Positions 14,578 through 22,772 of a stretch of 38,850 nucleotides of DNA are shown piece by piece (the first letter of the stretch is position 1; every line of letters starts with the position of its first letter). The translations under genes were made by a program, and so were the position numbers. This stretch comes from Planctomycetota bacterium. Its GTDB lineage: Bacteria > Planctomycetota > Brocadiia > JAADGH01. The notes under the pieces were generated by a model. It saw nothing but the letters and a program-made list of their open reading frames with translations, had not been told where the DNA came from and did not search any database. Location: positions 1-38,850 of the forward strand of contig JAADGH010000111.1 of the NCBI GenBank assembly GCA_013152475.1. The letters run 5' to 3'.

Positions 14578-17500
14578 TTACTTTTGCTCGGACAGGACCT
14601 CGATCGCGCTGAGAATCGGTGCGGTCATGGCATCGGGTTGCTTTGCCTTCGGTACGAACTCCAGGACGATCGCGCGGCTGGCGACAATGTCGGAGATGTC
14701 CTTCACTACGGCGCGGTTCACTCCGCCCGCCTCTTTCGCAATATCGAAATTCGTCAGGGCTGTCTTGCCCTGGACCTTGACATCGAATACGCGCTGCCCC
14801 GGCTTGGCCCCCGCGATCTCGGCGAAGTGCAGGCGCAGCGTGAAGCGCCGCGCCTCATTCAACGATTCCGGCGCGAGGATTACACGCTCGTACCCCTTGC
14901 CGATCATCGGAGCCCGGCGCAGGGGGCCGCGAGCGCTTATGTCCAACATCACGGCCTCCTTTGGAAGACCCGCGTCAGTGAGGGTCTGCCAGGGAATGGC
15001 CATCTCTGCCGCGAAGCCCTTGGCGTCGGCCTTCGCCGCGCAGGTCCACGCGCCGCTGTACTCCATGTCCTCCCCCTTGGCCCCCAACGGAGGGATATAG
15101 GTGGGGAAGGGGAGGGGCGGCGCAAGGGTGTAGAGCCCACCCGGCCCCGGTTTCTCGCTACGCTTGAACACCAGCGGTTGGCTCGGCTTTTCCGCCAGGC
15201 GGAAGCTTTGGTAGGCGAAAGGATTCCGCTTCCTCTTCGGATGCCCGCCGGGGTGCCACAGGGCGATGAAGGGCTTCTGGCCGTCGGCGTCGCTGTCGTC
15301 GGCGAAGAATTGCATGCCGAACACGCGTCCGGCCTCGGGTTTGATCTTCAGGTTCTCCCATGGCAGGAGCACCTCGATCACGTAACCGTCAGCGGTTTTC
15401 CGGCTTGCCATCTCGGCCGTTAGTCTCACGTTCCTGGCCGTCCTTCGGTAGTCATAAAAGCGATGCCGTATTTTCGGGTGCTTCGCGTCGGCGCCGGGTG
15501 CAACGATGAGCTGGTAGAAATCCGTCGTCCCGATCTTCGGCGTGATAAACAATTCCACCGCATCGCCCATGTACAGCCGGCCCTCGTTCGGACCCTCGTG
15601 AAACGCATTGTCCTTCACCTGCGCAAGAATCGCCACCCCCTTCTCGGTCCATCCGATCCGCAGGGAGGGGTCGAAGTTGGCGGGCGCGCGCATCTTGCCC
15701 CTCTGGCCCGGGAGCGACTGGACCTTCAGCCCCTGCCCGCCCCAGTCGCTCGTCTCGCCGTCGATGGTGACATTCACCTTCGGGATGTCCAGCGTCGGGA
15801 ACGGAGACACGTATTCCCATGCCGCGTCGTACCGCGCTCCGGATGCCGACACGGCAAGGTGCAGGCACTTGGTCGCGGCCAATTTCGAACTGGCTGGGAT
15901 GTTGCTGAAATACAGGTCGAACGAATCGTCCTTCGGCACGTCGGTTTCCTTGTCCTTCGCCGATGCCTTCCAAGGCCGGGGGGCGCCGTTCTCGTCGGTC
16001 GCCTGCGGCCGGTAGTAGGAGACATAGAGATTCTGGTCGTCATACCGCAGGGTGACGGTCGAGTCCTCCGTGGGGATGCCCAGCGCACGGTATCCATCCC
16101 AGCAGGGGTCGTCGAGGTTCGCGTCAATCTTCGGCGCTTTCTCCGTCGGCCATGCTACATAACCCTGGTCCAAGACGTTCAGGTCGAGCTCGGCGCGTTC
16201 GATGCCGCTCAGCCCGCTGCCGTAGATCCACGGGCGGCTCGTACCGGTAATTTTGAGATCGGCGTAGTTCCGCCGATACGGCCCCAGCCCCTCCCGGCAA
16301 GTGAAGCGGAACGGCCGGGCGAAGGTGGGCCGGCGCGCGCGCGTGTCCGGGCGAGGCATGGCCAGCCACATCGTGCCCTCTTTGTCTCGACGGTCGCCGG
16401 GGGCGCCCAGATTCAGGGCGGCCCGGTTCACTGTTGCGGTGGGGAGCCGATCCAGGAAGATGGACCAGCTTGGGTCCCGCTTCGCCGGCATGAGGGCCAC
16501 CGTGGTGCGCAGGCTGTAGGAGCATGTGCAGGCCGCATCGGACGGCGGCACGAGCACCAGACCGTTCGACGCGATGGCGTTGATGAAACATCCGGCGCGG
16601 ACGCCGCCGAAATTGTGGACGCCGGTGTCGCCCGCCAGGTCGTAGAAGCCGAGCGTGGACGAGCGGAACATAAGCAGGTTCGGTCCGCCGGACACCGCCC
16701 CGCAGCCGTAGCCCTTGTTGAAGGTCCACGACGTCGGTTCTCCGGTGAGGGGAGCGATTCGCGTTTTTTCCTTTCCCGTCCGCAGGTCGAGCGCAACGGG
16801 CATGGCGTAGATGGTGTCCCCGACAATGACCGGCAACTTCGACATCCGGACGTCTCGGCTGTAGAGCACCTTGCCGTCCGTCGCGGCGAAGCCGGTGAGG
16901 CAGTTGCCGCCGCTTGCGAGGAGCACATCCCCCCCCAGCCAGAGGGAGGTGCGCCGCTCCAGCCCTTCCCGTGTCTGCCAGAGTGTCTTGCCGGTGGCGG
17001 CGTCGAGGCACAGCAAGGTGGCTCCTCCGGTGATCGTTTTCCCGCGTCGCTTGGCCTTTGCCACATCGGCGGCGCTTGCCTTGTCGAGGAGGTACACCCG
17101 GCTGTCGGTCATGGCGATGGCGTTGTTGGTCACAATGCCGTCGGCGGTGTACATCCAGCGCTGCGTGCCGTCTTTCGCAAGGACAAAAATGCACTTGCCC
17201 TGCGTGTCGTTTCTGCCGATGCTGCCGAGGATGTGGTTGTCGGTCACGGCCAGGTAGCTCCACACCGCTGTTGGCAGGTCTTCCTTGACCACATCGTCCG
17301 GTGCGGCGGGGAGGGGATAGGTCTGCATCGTCTCGCCCGTGGCTGCGTCGAACCGGAGGCAGGCGGTCTGGGTCGCGAGGAAGACGCTGTTTGCATCGGC
17401 TGCCGCGCAGTTGCCCTTCGAGTGCATGGGCCACCGCCCCGCGCTGGGCAGATCGCGGCGCCAGAGCTGCCGGCCGTTGTAGGCGTCCACACCCATGACG

Positions 17501-19572
17501 CTGAACTGCCCGATGACGAACATCCGCCCATCCACGCACAGGGGCGCCGGGCCGCGCCAGTGGCGGGTGATGATCCGCATGGGGCCGGGCTTGCCGAACC
17601 AGAGGAGCTTGACCGGCAGGCGCACGCGCTGGTCCGTGGAGCTGCCCGTCCGGGCGGCGCTGGCATACTCGTGCGTCCAGTTGCCTGCGTCGGGGAGCTT
17701 GCCCCGAACGACATGGACGGATGTTTTGAAGACAACGATTTCGCCCTCCGGCACGCCGCTCTCGACCAGTCGGGTCTTCAGTGCGTTCGCCTGTCCTTCC
17801 GGCTCCTCAGGAACCGTGAAGAAGGCCATCCCGCCGCAGGGGTGGAGGACGCGGTAGATCTCCCGGATGGTCTGCGGCGTCAGGCGGTCGGCCGTCCCAT
17901 CGCCGAGGAGGATCAGGTCGGCGAAGTAGTCGGGATACTGAATCGACTCGAGTGTGCCCTGGTCTACCGTTACCTGTACGCCGTACACTCCGGCATCGTC
18001 CAGGGCCTTGCGGACGGATGCCGCCTTCTGCGCATCGGGCTCGATGCACTGGATTTGCAGGCCGGATTGCCTCGCCAACGCATAGAGCAGTTTGCCGTCG
18101 CCGGAGCCGATGGAGAGACAGTACCCGGCTGTTTTTCCCGTCTCGTGGATGATGCGCTCGGCCTGTTTCACAATTGCGAGATCCCCTTCGAGGGCCGAGG
18201 CGTCCGGTGTCCGGGTGATCGTCGGAACAACCTTGACCGCCTTGCCGCCATAGCAGAGGATGTCCCCGGTTGTGGTGCTGACGAGCAACCCGCCATCAGC
18301 CACGGCGAGGCCGCGCGCCTGTCCGTTCACATCATCCTGCCACAGGATCTTCCCGTCCTTCGCGTTAAGGGCGGCGATGTTGCCCTGGCCGCCGACGATG
18401 ATCGTGTCGCCCGCCATGATGATGGAGTAGGCGCGGCCGTACTCGGTGTCCCACTGGATGCAGTCCTCCGGCTTGCCTCCTTCGACCCACGTGTTCAGGT
18501 CATAGGCCGTCACGTTCTTCGCGCCTGCGGCGTAGAGGATGCCGCCCTTCACCACGGCATAGAGCTTGCCGTACAGTTCGCGCCGCTCCTTGCCGGTGTC
18601 GCTGTCGAAAACCACCATTCCGTCCTTCGGGTCGGGGGGATACTCGCCCATCATGACGTCGATGTCCCGACCCACATGGCAGACCCAGTTGAAGTGGAAC
18701 CCCTCGGCGAGGAAGTTCCAGCACCCGCCCCACCGGTTGCTCCAGCTCGTGGGCTGACTGCGGTAGTAGGAAAGCTCCCCGGTCTTGCGGTCATAGGCGG
18801 CGGGGACGTTGCGGCCGGTGGGGATGAAGATGCGGCCCTCTTCACCGAAGACATATCCCTGCGGCGTGACACCCGTCATGGCGAAGGAGCCGGGGTGGGG
18901 CTGCTTGACGTACATCGTGCCGCTGGTGTCGTTCTCCCAGAGCACCTTGCCGTCCTTCGCGCTCAGGGCGTAGAGGTAGACCCCCTCGTTCGGCCACATG
19001 CCGGCGGAGAGATAGACGATGCCCTTCTCCACGGCCACTCCGCTGCGGAGCGGCCAGCGGCTGATCATCTGTCCGTTGCCGAACACCTTCTCCTGCCGGG
19101 GCCCGCCGTAGAAGCGCCAAATCGGCTTGCCGTCTTTCGCATCCAGGCAATAGACATATCCGTCGTCCGATGCGGCGAAGACGCGGTCGCCCTCGATAGC
19201 CGGGGCGAAGCGAACCGGCCCCCCGGTAAAGAAGCTCCACCGCTCTTTGCCGGTCTTCAGGTCGATGGCATAGACCTTGTGGTCGGCGGAGGAGCCGAAG
19301 GTTGCAATGCCGCCGGCTGCGGTGACGCGATAGACGTAGTCGAAGTCCACGCGGTTCAGCTCGCGCCCCGGCTCGGGCCATGCGGGCATGGGCGCGTGGG
19401 CGGGCTGGTGGACCCACTGCAGGTGCAGGGGCGTCGGGAGCGGCTCCGACGTTACGCCGCTTCGGGCGAGGTCGTGGCGATAGGCGGGCCAGTCCTCGGC
19501 CGGAGCGATACTCGCCAGCAGGGCCGCCAGCAGGAAAGCGAGACAAGAGCATTGCAGAGAACCATACTTCAT
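14578..19572 (-). CDS. Giant secreted PQQ-propeller / methyltransferase-like / CBM9 / malectin protein
   Basis: 1664 residues from the ATG at 19572 (AGGAGG 6 nt upstream). A signal peptide covers about residues 1-25 (FLLAALLASIAPAEDW). PQQ-type propeller repeats run from about 26 to 455 (DWPAYRHDLARSG, then W/G-rich units such as YVYCLDAKDGKPIWRF). Residues about 457-625 form a Rossmann-like methyltransferase domain with SIGSGDGK (GSGDG at 489-493), QIQCIEPDAQKAAS and IYRVLHPCGGMAFF. A second propeller block spans about 628-1095. CBM9/DOMON-like domains start near 1145 and 1265, and a malectin-like domain runs from about 1575 to the end (RFTLRLHFAEI...VFDVKVQG). It probably acts outside the cytoplasm on or with carbohydrate. 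The methyltransferase domain is out of place in an exported protein. Confidence 0.85.
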   Translation of the reverse strand: MKYGSLQCSCLAFLLAALLASIAPAEDWPAYRHDLARSGVTSEPLPTPLHLQWVHQPAHAPMPAWPEPGRELNRVDFDYVYRVTAAGGIATFGSSADHKVYAIDLKTGKERWSFFTGGPVRFAPAIEGDRVFAASDDGYVYCLDAKDGKPIWRFYGGPRQEKVFGNGQMISRWPLRSGVAVEKGIVYLSAGMWPNEGVYLYALSAKDGKVLWENDTSGTMYVKQPHPGSFAMTGVTPQGYVFGEEGRIFIPTGRNVPAAYDRKTGELSYYRSQPTSWSNRWGGCWNFLAEGFHFNWVCHVGRDIDVMMGEYPPDPKDGMVVFDSDTGKERRELYGKLYAVVKGGILYAAGAKNVTAYDLNTWVEGGKPEDCIQWDTEYGRAYSIIMAGDTIIVGGQGNIAALNAKDGKILWQDDVNGQARGLAVADGGLLVSTTTGDILCYGGKAVKVVPTITRTPDASALEGDLAIVKQAERIIHETGKTAGYCLSIGSGDGKLLYALARQSGLQIQCIEPDAQKAASVRKALDDAGVYGVQVTVDQGTLESIQYPDYFADLILLGDGTADRLTPQTIREIYRVLHPCGGMAFFTVPEEPEGQANALKTRLVESGVPEGEIVVFKTSVHVVRGKLPDAGNWTHEYASAARTGSSTDQRVRLPVKLLWFGKPGPMRIITRHWRGPAPLCVDGRMFVIGQFSVMGVDAYNGRQLWRRDLPSAGRWPMHSKGNCAAADANSVFLATQTACLRFDAATGETMQTYPLPAAPDDVVKEDLPTAVWSYLAVTDNHILGSIGRNDTQGKCIFVLAKDGTQRWMYTADGIVTNNAIAMTDSRVYLLDKASAADVAKAKRRGKTITGGATLLCLDAATGKTLWQTREGLERRTSLWLGGDVLLASGGNCLTGFAATDGKVLYSRDVRMSKLPVIVGDTIYAMPVALDLRTGKEKTRIAPLTGEPTSWTFNKGYGCGAVSGGPNLLMFRSSTLGFYDLAGDTGVHNFGGVRAGCFINAIASNGLVLVPPSDAACTCSYSLRTTVALMPAKRDPSWSIFLDRLPTATVNRAALNLGAPGDRRDKEGTMWLAMPRPDTRARRPTFARPFRFTCREGLGPYRRNYADLKITGTSRPWIYGSGLSGIERAELDLNVLDQGYVAWPTEKAPKIDANLDDPCWDGYRALGIPTEDSTVTLRYDDQNLYVSYYRPQATDENGAPRPWKASAKDKETDVPKDDSFDLYFSNIPASSKLAATKCLHLAVSASGARYDAAWEYVSPFPTLDIPKVNVTIDGETSDWGGQGLKVQSLPGQRGKMRAPANFDPSLRIGWTEKGVAILAQVKDNAFHEGPNEGRLYMGDAVELFITPKIGTTDFYQLIVAPGADAKHPKIRHRFYDYRRTARNVRLTAEMASRKTADGYVIEVLLPWENLKIKPEAGRVFGMQFFADDSDADGQKPFIALWHPGGHPKRKRNPFAYQSFRLAEKPSQPLVFKRSEKPGPGGLYTLAPPLPFPTYIPPLGAKGEDMEYSGAWTCAAKADAKGFAAEMAIPWQTLTDAGLPKEAVMLDISARGPLRRAPMIGKGYERVILAPESLNEARRFTLRLHFAEIAGAKPGQRVFDVKVQGKTALTNFDIAKEAGGVNRAVVKDISDIVASRAIVLEFVPKAKQPDAMTAPILSAIEVLSEQK

Positions 19573-19611
19573 GCCGAACCTCCTTGGAACAGGTTGGGAA
19601 ATCGCACCGAG

Positions 19612-19639
19612 ATCATACCAAAGATGACCGACGATGCAA
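19612..19639 (-). promoter_or_regulatory. Putative promoter of the giant PQQ/CBM9 gene
   Basis: Minus strand TTGCAT (19639-19634), 16 bp, TATGAT (19617-19612), followed after about 40 nt by the ATG at 19572. Confidence 0.55.
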
Positions 19640-19677
19640 GGGTTTGTTGGGAACGAGTTCGCCACTATGCCCCCGCT

Positions 19678-22662
19678 TCACAGTGCGTTTGCGGCATAGC
19701 CGTAGAGCGACCATCGGCCACGCTGGCAGTGCCAGTCGAATCCGGCGTCGGCGTTCCGGGACCATATCGGGTAGCAGGCCTCGATGTTCGACTCGTCCAG
19801 GAAGCGGCGGAGCCGGTCGGCCCTTCCGAGTAGCGGCACAAGCCACCGATCCGGTACGACAACGGCGTACGTATTCGACTCGTACAGCTCGATCCCGCCC
19901 ACCCCGGCGTCCAACAGGGAGAGGGCGCGTTTGAGGACGGCGGTGTGGTTGTAGAACGTGATGCAGTTGAGCCCCCCGTACACGGGAATGTCGTGCCGTC
20001 GGCCGAGCTCGACGTAGGGCCGGACGTCGTGGGACCCGCTGCCTTCGCGGTCCTCCTCGAGGGGATGGAGCTGGATGCGATCCACGAGCCTTTCACGACA
20101 CCAGGTCTCTACGTCCAATCCCTGGGCCAGGTTGTAGAACAGGCCCTTGGAGGGCAGTCGCACGGCCACGGGGATCGGGCGCCCCGTTTCGGCGCGGATC
20201 GGGGCCAGTCGAGTCTTGAGCTCGCGCAGAGTTTCTGTGAAGAAGTTGGCCCGCCAGCGAATCCATCGCTCATATTCAGCCTTGTTCGTGGCGTCCAGCT
20301 TCAGGGGATCGATGCCTGTCTTTTTCCTGTATGCGGCCACCATGTCGGGGTGGTAGAGCAGCATGGGAGGCTGCCGGCAACAGCCGACCATCAGTCCGTC
20401 GGGGGCCTTGCGGGCGACCTCGCAGAAGATGTCGACCCGCTCCTTCCGCACCTCGGGAAAATAGTAGCTGACTTCCTGCCGTGAGCCTGCGGAGGCGTTC
20501 TTGCCCCAGCGCCGCCATTTGGGATGCTCCTTGAACCACTTCGATGTGAAGATGCCGCCGTAGGCCTTTACGCCGTAGTGACGCTGCATGGCCAGCCATG
20601 GCTCGATCTGCAATCCATACGCGGGGCCATGACCCAGTACGTATCGCAGGGGCTGATATGTGTTGGTCATGTGGGCGAAGCCTCCGTAGGTACGCTGGTA
20701 CTGCGGCTCGGCCGTATCGAGTGGAACACATGGAAACCGGGTGGTATTCGGCAGCGTGCTGTGATACTCGACCCAACTGCGACCGATGGCCCAGGCAATG
20801 CACCGCATCCCCAGCTCGGCATGGCCCTGAAGCAGGGCATCGAACTGGTCCTCGGCCAATCGGCGCGATGGCGCCATGAAATAGTCGCCCCAGTCGGCAA
20901 TGCCCACCATCGGCGTGGGCGGATTGGACGTCTGCCCGATCACCTGCTCGACGGATTCCGGCGTCACGGGGACCAGCCGCAGTTCGCGAAGTCCGGCTCC
21001 GGCTACGTTGCTCGGATAGATCGCGATTTCTTCACCCGTCAGATCAGCGGCGTCAACGAAGCAGGACTGATAGCCTTCGATACGCCGCACGGTTCCTTGC
21101 TTGCCAAGGCGGATGTGGCACGATCCCTTTTTGGCCTGTGCGAACAGCGCATAGTGGCCCGTGAGTCCGGGGCGGAGCACGACGGGCGGCCTGTCCCAGT
21201 TCCCCGCCGTGTTGATAAGGGCCACGCGCCCGTCTTTCCCATCGACAAGCTGCCATGACGCGTCCTTGGGCAGGCCCGTAGACCACTCCAACACGGCCTT
21301 CCGAAAATCGGTGACCGTGATCTCCGGCCGATCGGCGTCTCTCTTGAACGCCCAAGGCGCCATCGGCGAGAGCCGTACCGCGTTGACTTCGGGCTTGCGC
21401 CGTCGGTACACAATGACGGGCCCGTCCCTGTCCGCAGTGCCTTCCACCTGTGGCACGATCTCAATGCGGTAGTCGCCTTCCTCCAAGCCGCGCACTTCGA
21501 GCCGTTCCGCGGCTGGCTGCGGACCGACCTCAACGGCCTTCTCGAAAACGGGAGGCCCCCCACCGCTGGAGGTTACCCGCAGCAAGCCGGCGATGACCGG
21601 ACCCGAACGGTCCGGGCGGAGCGCGGGGCCCTTCTTCCTCAAGTGGTAGATCACTTGAACGTCGTTCGGGTCGGACAGGACCTCCGGCGAAAGCCTGAGG
21701 AGGATAGGGGGGTCCATCAACTTGGCGTGTTTGGGGTCCTTCCAAACGGGGTGCACTTCCCGGTCGTCTGCCCCCACGCGAAGGACCTCCGTTCCCCGGT
21801 TCTCGTCCATCGTCTGGACCAACCGAAGCTTTTCAATGCGCTTCCCGGTGTCGCCGTCCGTGGCAATGAGATCGAATCGGCATCCTGTGCGATACAGCGC
21901 GCCCGCCTCGTAATCGTATCGTGCGGGTACCGCGAAGACACCCAGATCGAGTTGCGCTTCGGGGGCATCCGGTTCGATGCGCCCGGTCGTTCGGCGCTCC
22001 CGGCCATCGGGTTGGATGCGGATCAGTTCCAGGCGATAGGAAGCCGCACGATCCACGGCCCGAACGGTGATCCCGTTCGGCCGCCCCGGGTGGATCGGCC
22101 CGGCCGGGTCTTCGCGCGTGCAACGACCGCCGTTGACGGCGATCTCCAGGTTGGGGCTTACGCTCTCCGGGCGGTGGGTTTTTGAGTAGACATGCACTTC
22201 GAAGTTTCTTGAGTCGTAGGAATACGGCCCCGGCCCGGGTTCGGTGCAGGCCATCAGGAGGAAGGAGTAGACCCCCTCGGTCCAGCCGGTGGTGTCCACG
22301 ATAAAGGTAAATATGCCATGCCTCCTGTCATGGTCCTGCTTACCGTTGTCCTTGTGCCATAAGTCGGCGTCCTTGTGCGAGCGCAGGTCAGAGAAATCGG
22401 TCGAGGGCACGAAGGCATATGAGCGACCGTGGGCCCGCCATCCCGGCAGGGGCTTGTCGTTGGGATTTCGATTGTGTCGGAGCGCGAAGTTGGCGCCATC
22501 TGCCGCAACGGAAACTGTCAGGGGGTCGCCCGCAAGCAGATGTGTCTTCTCCACAAGGAAGTCGCTGATGCGGATCGGTTCCGCCTCGGCCAATGTTGAC
22601 ATGATGGCAATCCTCCAAGCAAACAGACCGAGAAGCGCGGGGATCGGGATGCGGCAGGCCAT
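19678..22662 (-). CDS. Secreted glycoside-hydrolase-like TIM-barrel protein with N-terminal beta domains
   Basis: 994 residues from the ATG at 22662 (AGGAGA about 6 nt upstream). A signal peptide is present (IPALLGLFAWRIAIMSTLAEA). Residues about 30-590 are beta-rich domains with no clear family, including a jelly-roll-like stretch around TGHYALFAQAKKGSCHIRLG. From about 600 to 994 a TIM-barrel of the uncharacterised glycosidase-like kind follows: RCIAWAIGRSWVEYHS, YGLQIEPWLAMQRHYG, GLMVGCCRQPPMLLYHPDMV, PIPVAVRLPSKGLFYN, DRIQLHPLEED, VGGIELYESNTYAVV. Acidic residues at strand ends fit a glycosidase, but the catalytic pair is not certain. It lies 110 bp downstream of the lyase gene in the same direction. 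Confidence 0.72.
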   Translation of the reverse strand: MACRIPIPALLGLFAWRIAIMSTLAEAEPIRISDFLVEKTHLLAGDPLTVSVAADGANFALRHNRNPNDKPLPGWRAHGRSYAFVPSTDFSDLRSHKDADLWHKDNGKQDHDRRHGIFTFIVDTTGWTEGVYSFLLMACTEPGPGPYSYDSRNFEVHVYSKTHRPESVSPNLEIAVNGGRCTREDPAGPIHPGRPNGITVRAVDRAASYRLELIRIQPDGRERRTTGRIEPDAPEAQLDLGVFAVPARYDYEAGALYRTGCRFDLIATDGDTGKRIEKLRLVQTMDENRGTEVLRVGADDREVHPVWKDPKHAKLMDPPILLRLSPEVLSDPNDVQVIYHLRKKGPALRPDRSGPVIAGLLRVTSSGGGPPVFEKAVEVGPQPAAERLEVRGLEEGDYRIEIVPQVEGTADRDGPVIVYRRRKPEVNAVRLSPMAPWAFKRDADRPEITVTDFRKAVLEWSTGLPKDASWQLVDGKDGRVALINTAGNWDRPPVVLRPGLTGHYALFAQAKKGSCHIRLGKQGTVRRIEGYQSCFVDAADLTGEEIAIYPSNVAGAGLRELRLVPVTPESVEQVIGQTSNPPTPMVGIADWGDYFMAPSRRLAEDQFDALLQGHAELGMRCIAWAIGRSWVEYHSTLPNTTRFPCVPLDTAEPQYQRTYGGFAHMTNTYQPLRYVLGHGPAYGLQIEPWLAMQRHYGVKAYGGIFTSKWFKEHPKWRRWGKNASAGSRQEVSYYFPEVRKERVDIFCEVARKAPDGLMVGCCRQPPMLLYHPDMVAAYRKKTGIDPLKLDATNKAEYERWIRWRANFFTETLRELKTRLAPIRAETGRPIPVAVRLPSKGLFYNLAQGLDVETWCRERLVDRIQLHPLEEDREGSGSHDVRPYVELGRRHDIPVYGGLNCITFYNHTAVLKRALSLLDAGVGGIELYESNTYAVVVPDRWLVPLLGRADRLRRFLDESNIEACYPIWSRNADAGFDWHCQRGRWSLYGYAANAL

Positions 22663-22772
22663 GAGTGTTCTCCTTCTGTGCCGTATTCCGGTGTCTTTGC
22701 CGACACGCCCCGTCCACTGTATTGGCTGTCGCATGACCCGCTCCGTGGCGTTGTCACGAATCCTGCCGACGC

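Noticed and set aside
15463..19833. A 1456-codon open frame antisense to the PQQ/CBM9 gene.
   Set aside because: It has no ribosome-binding site or family motif, and its composition (Arg/Gly/Val/His rich) is that of a GC-rich shadow frame. The opposite strand has clear domains over the same stretch.
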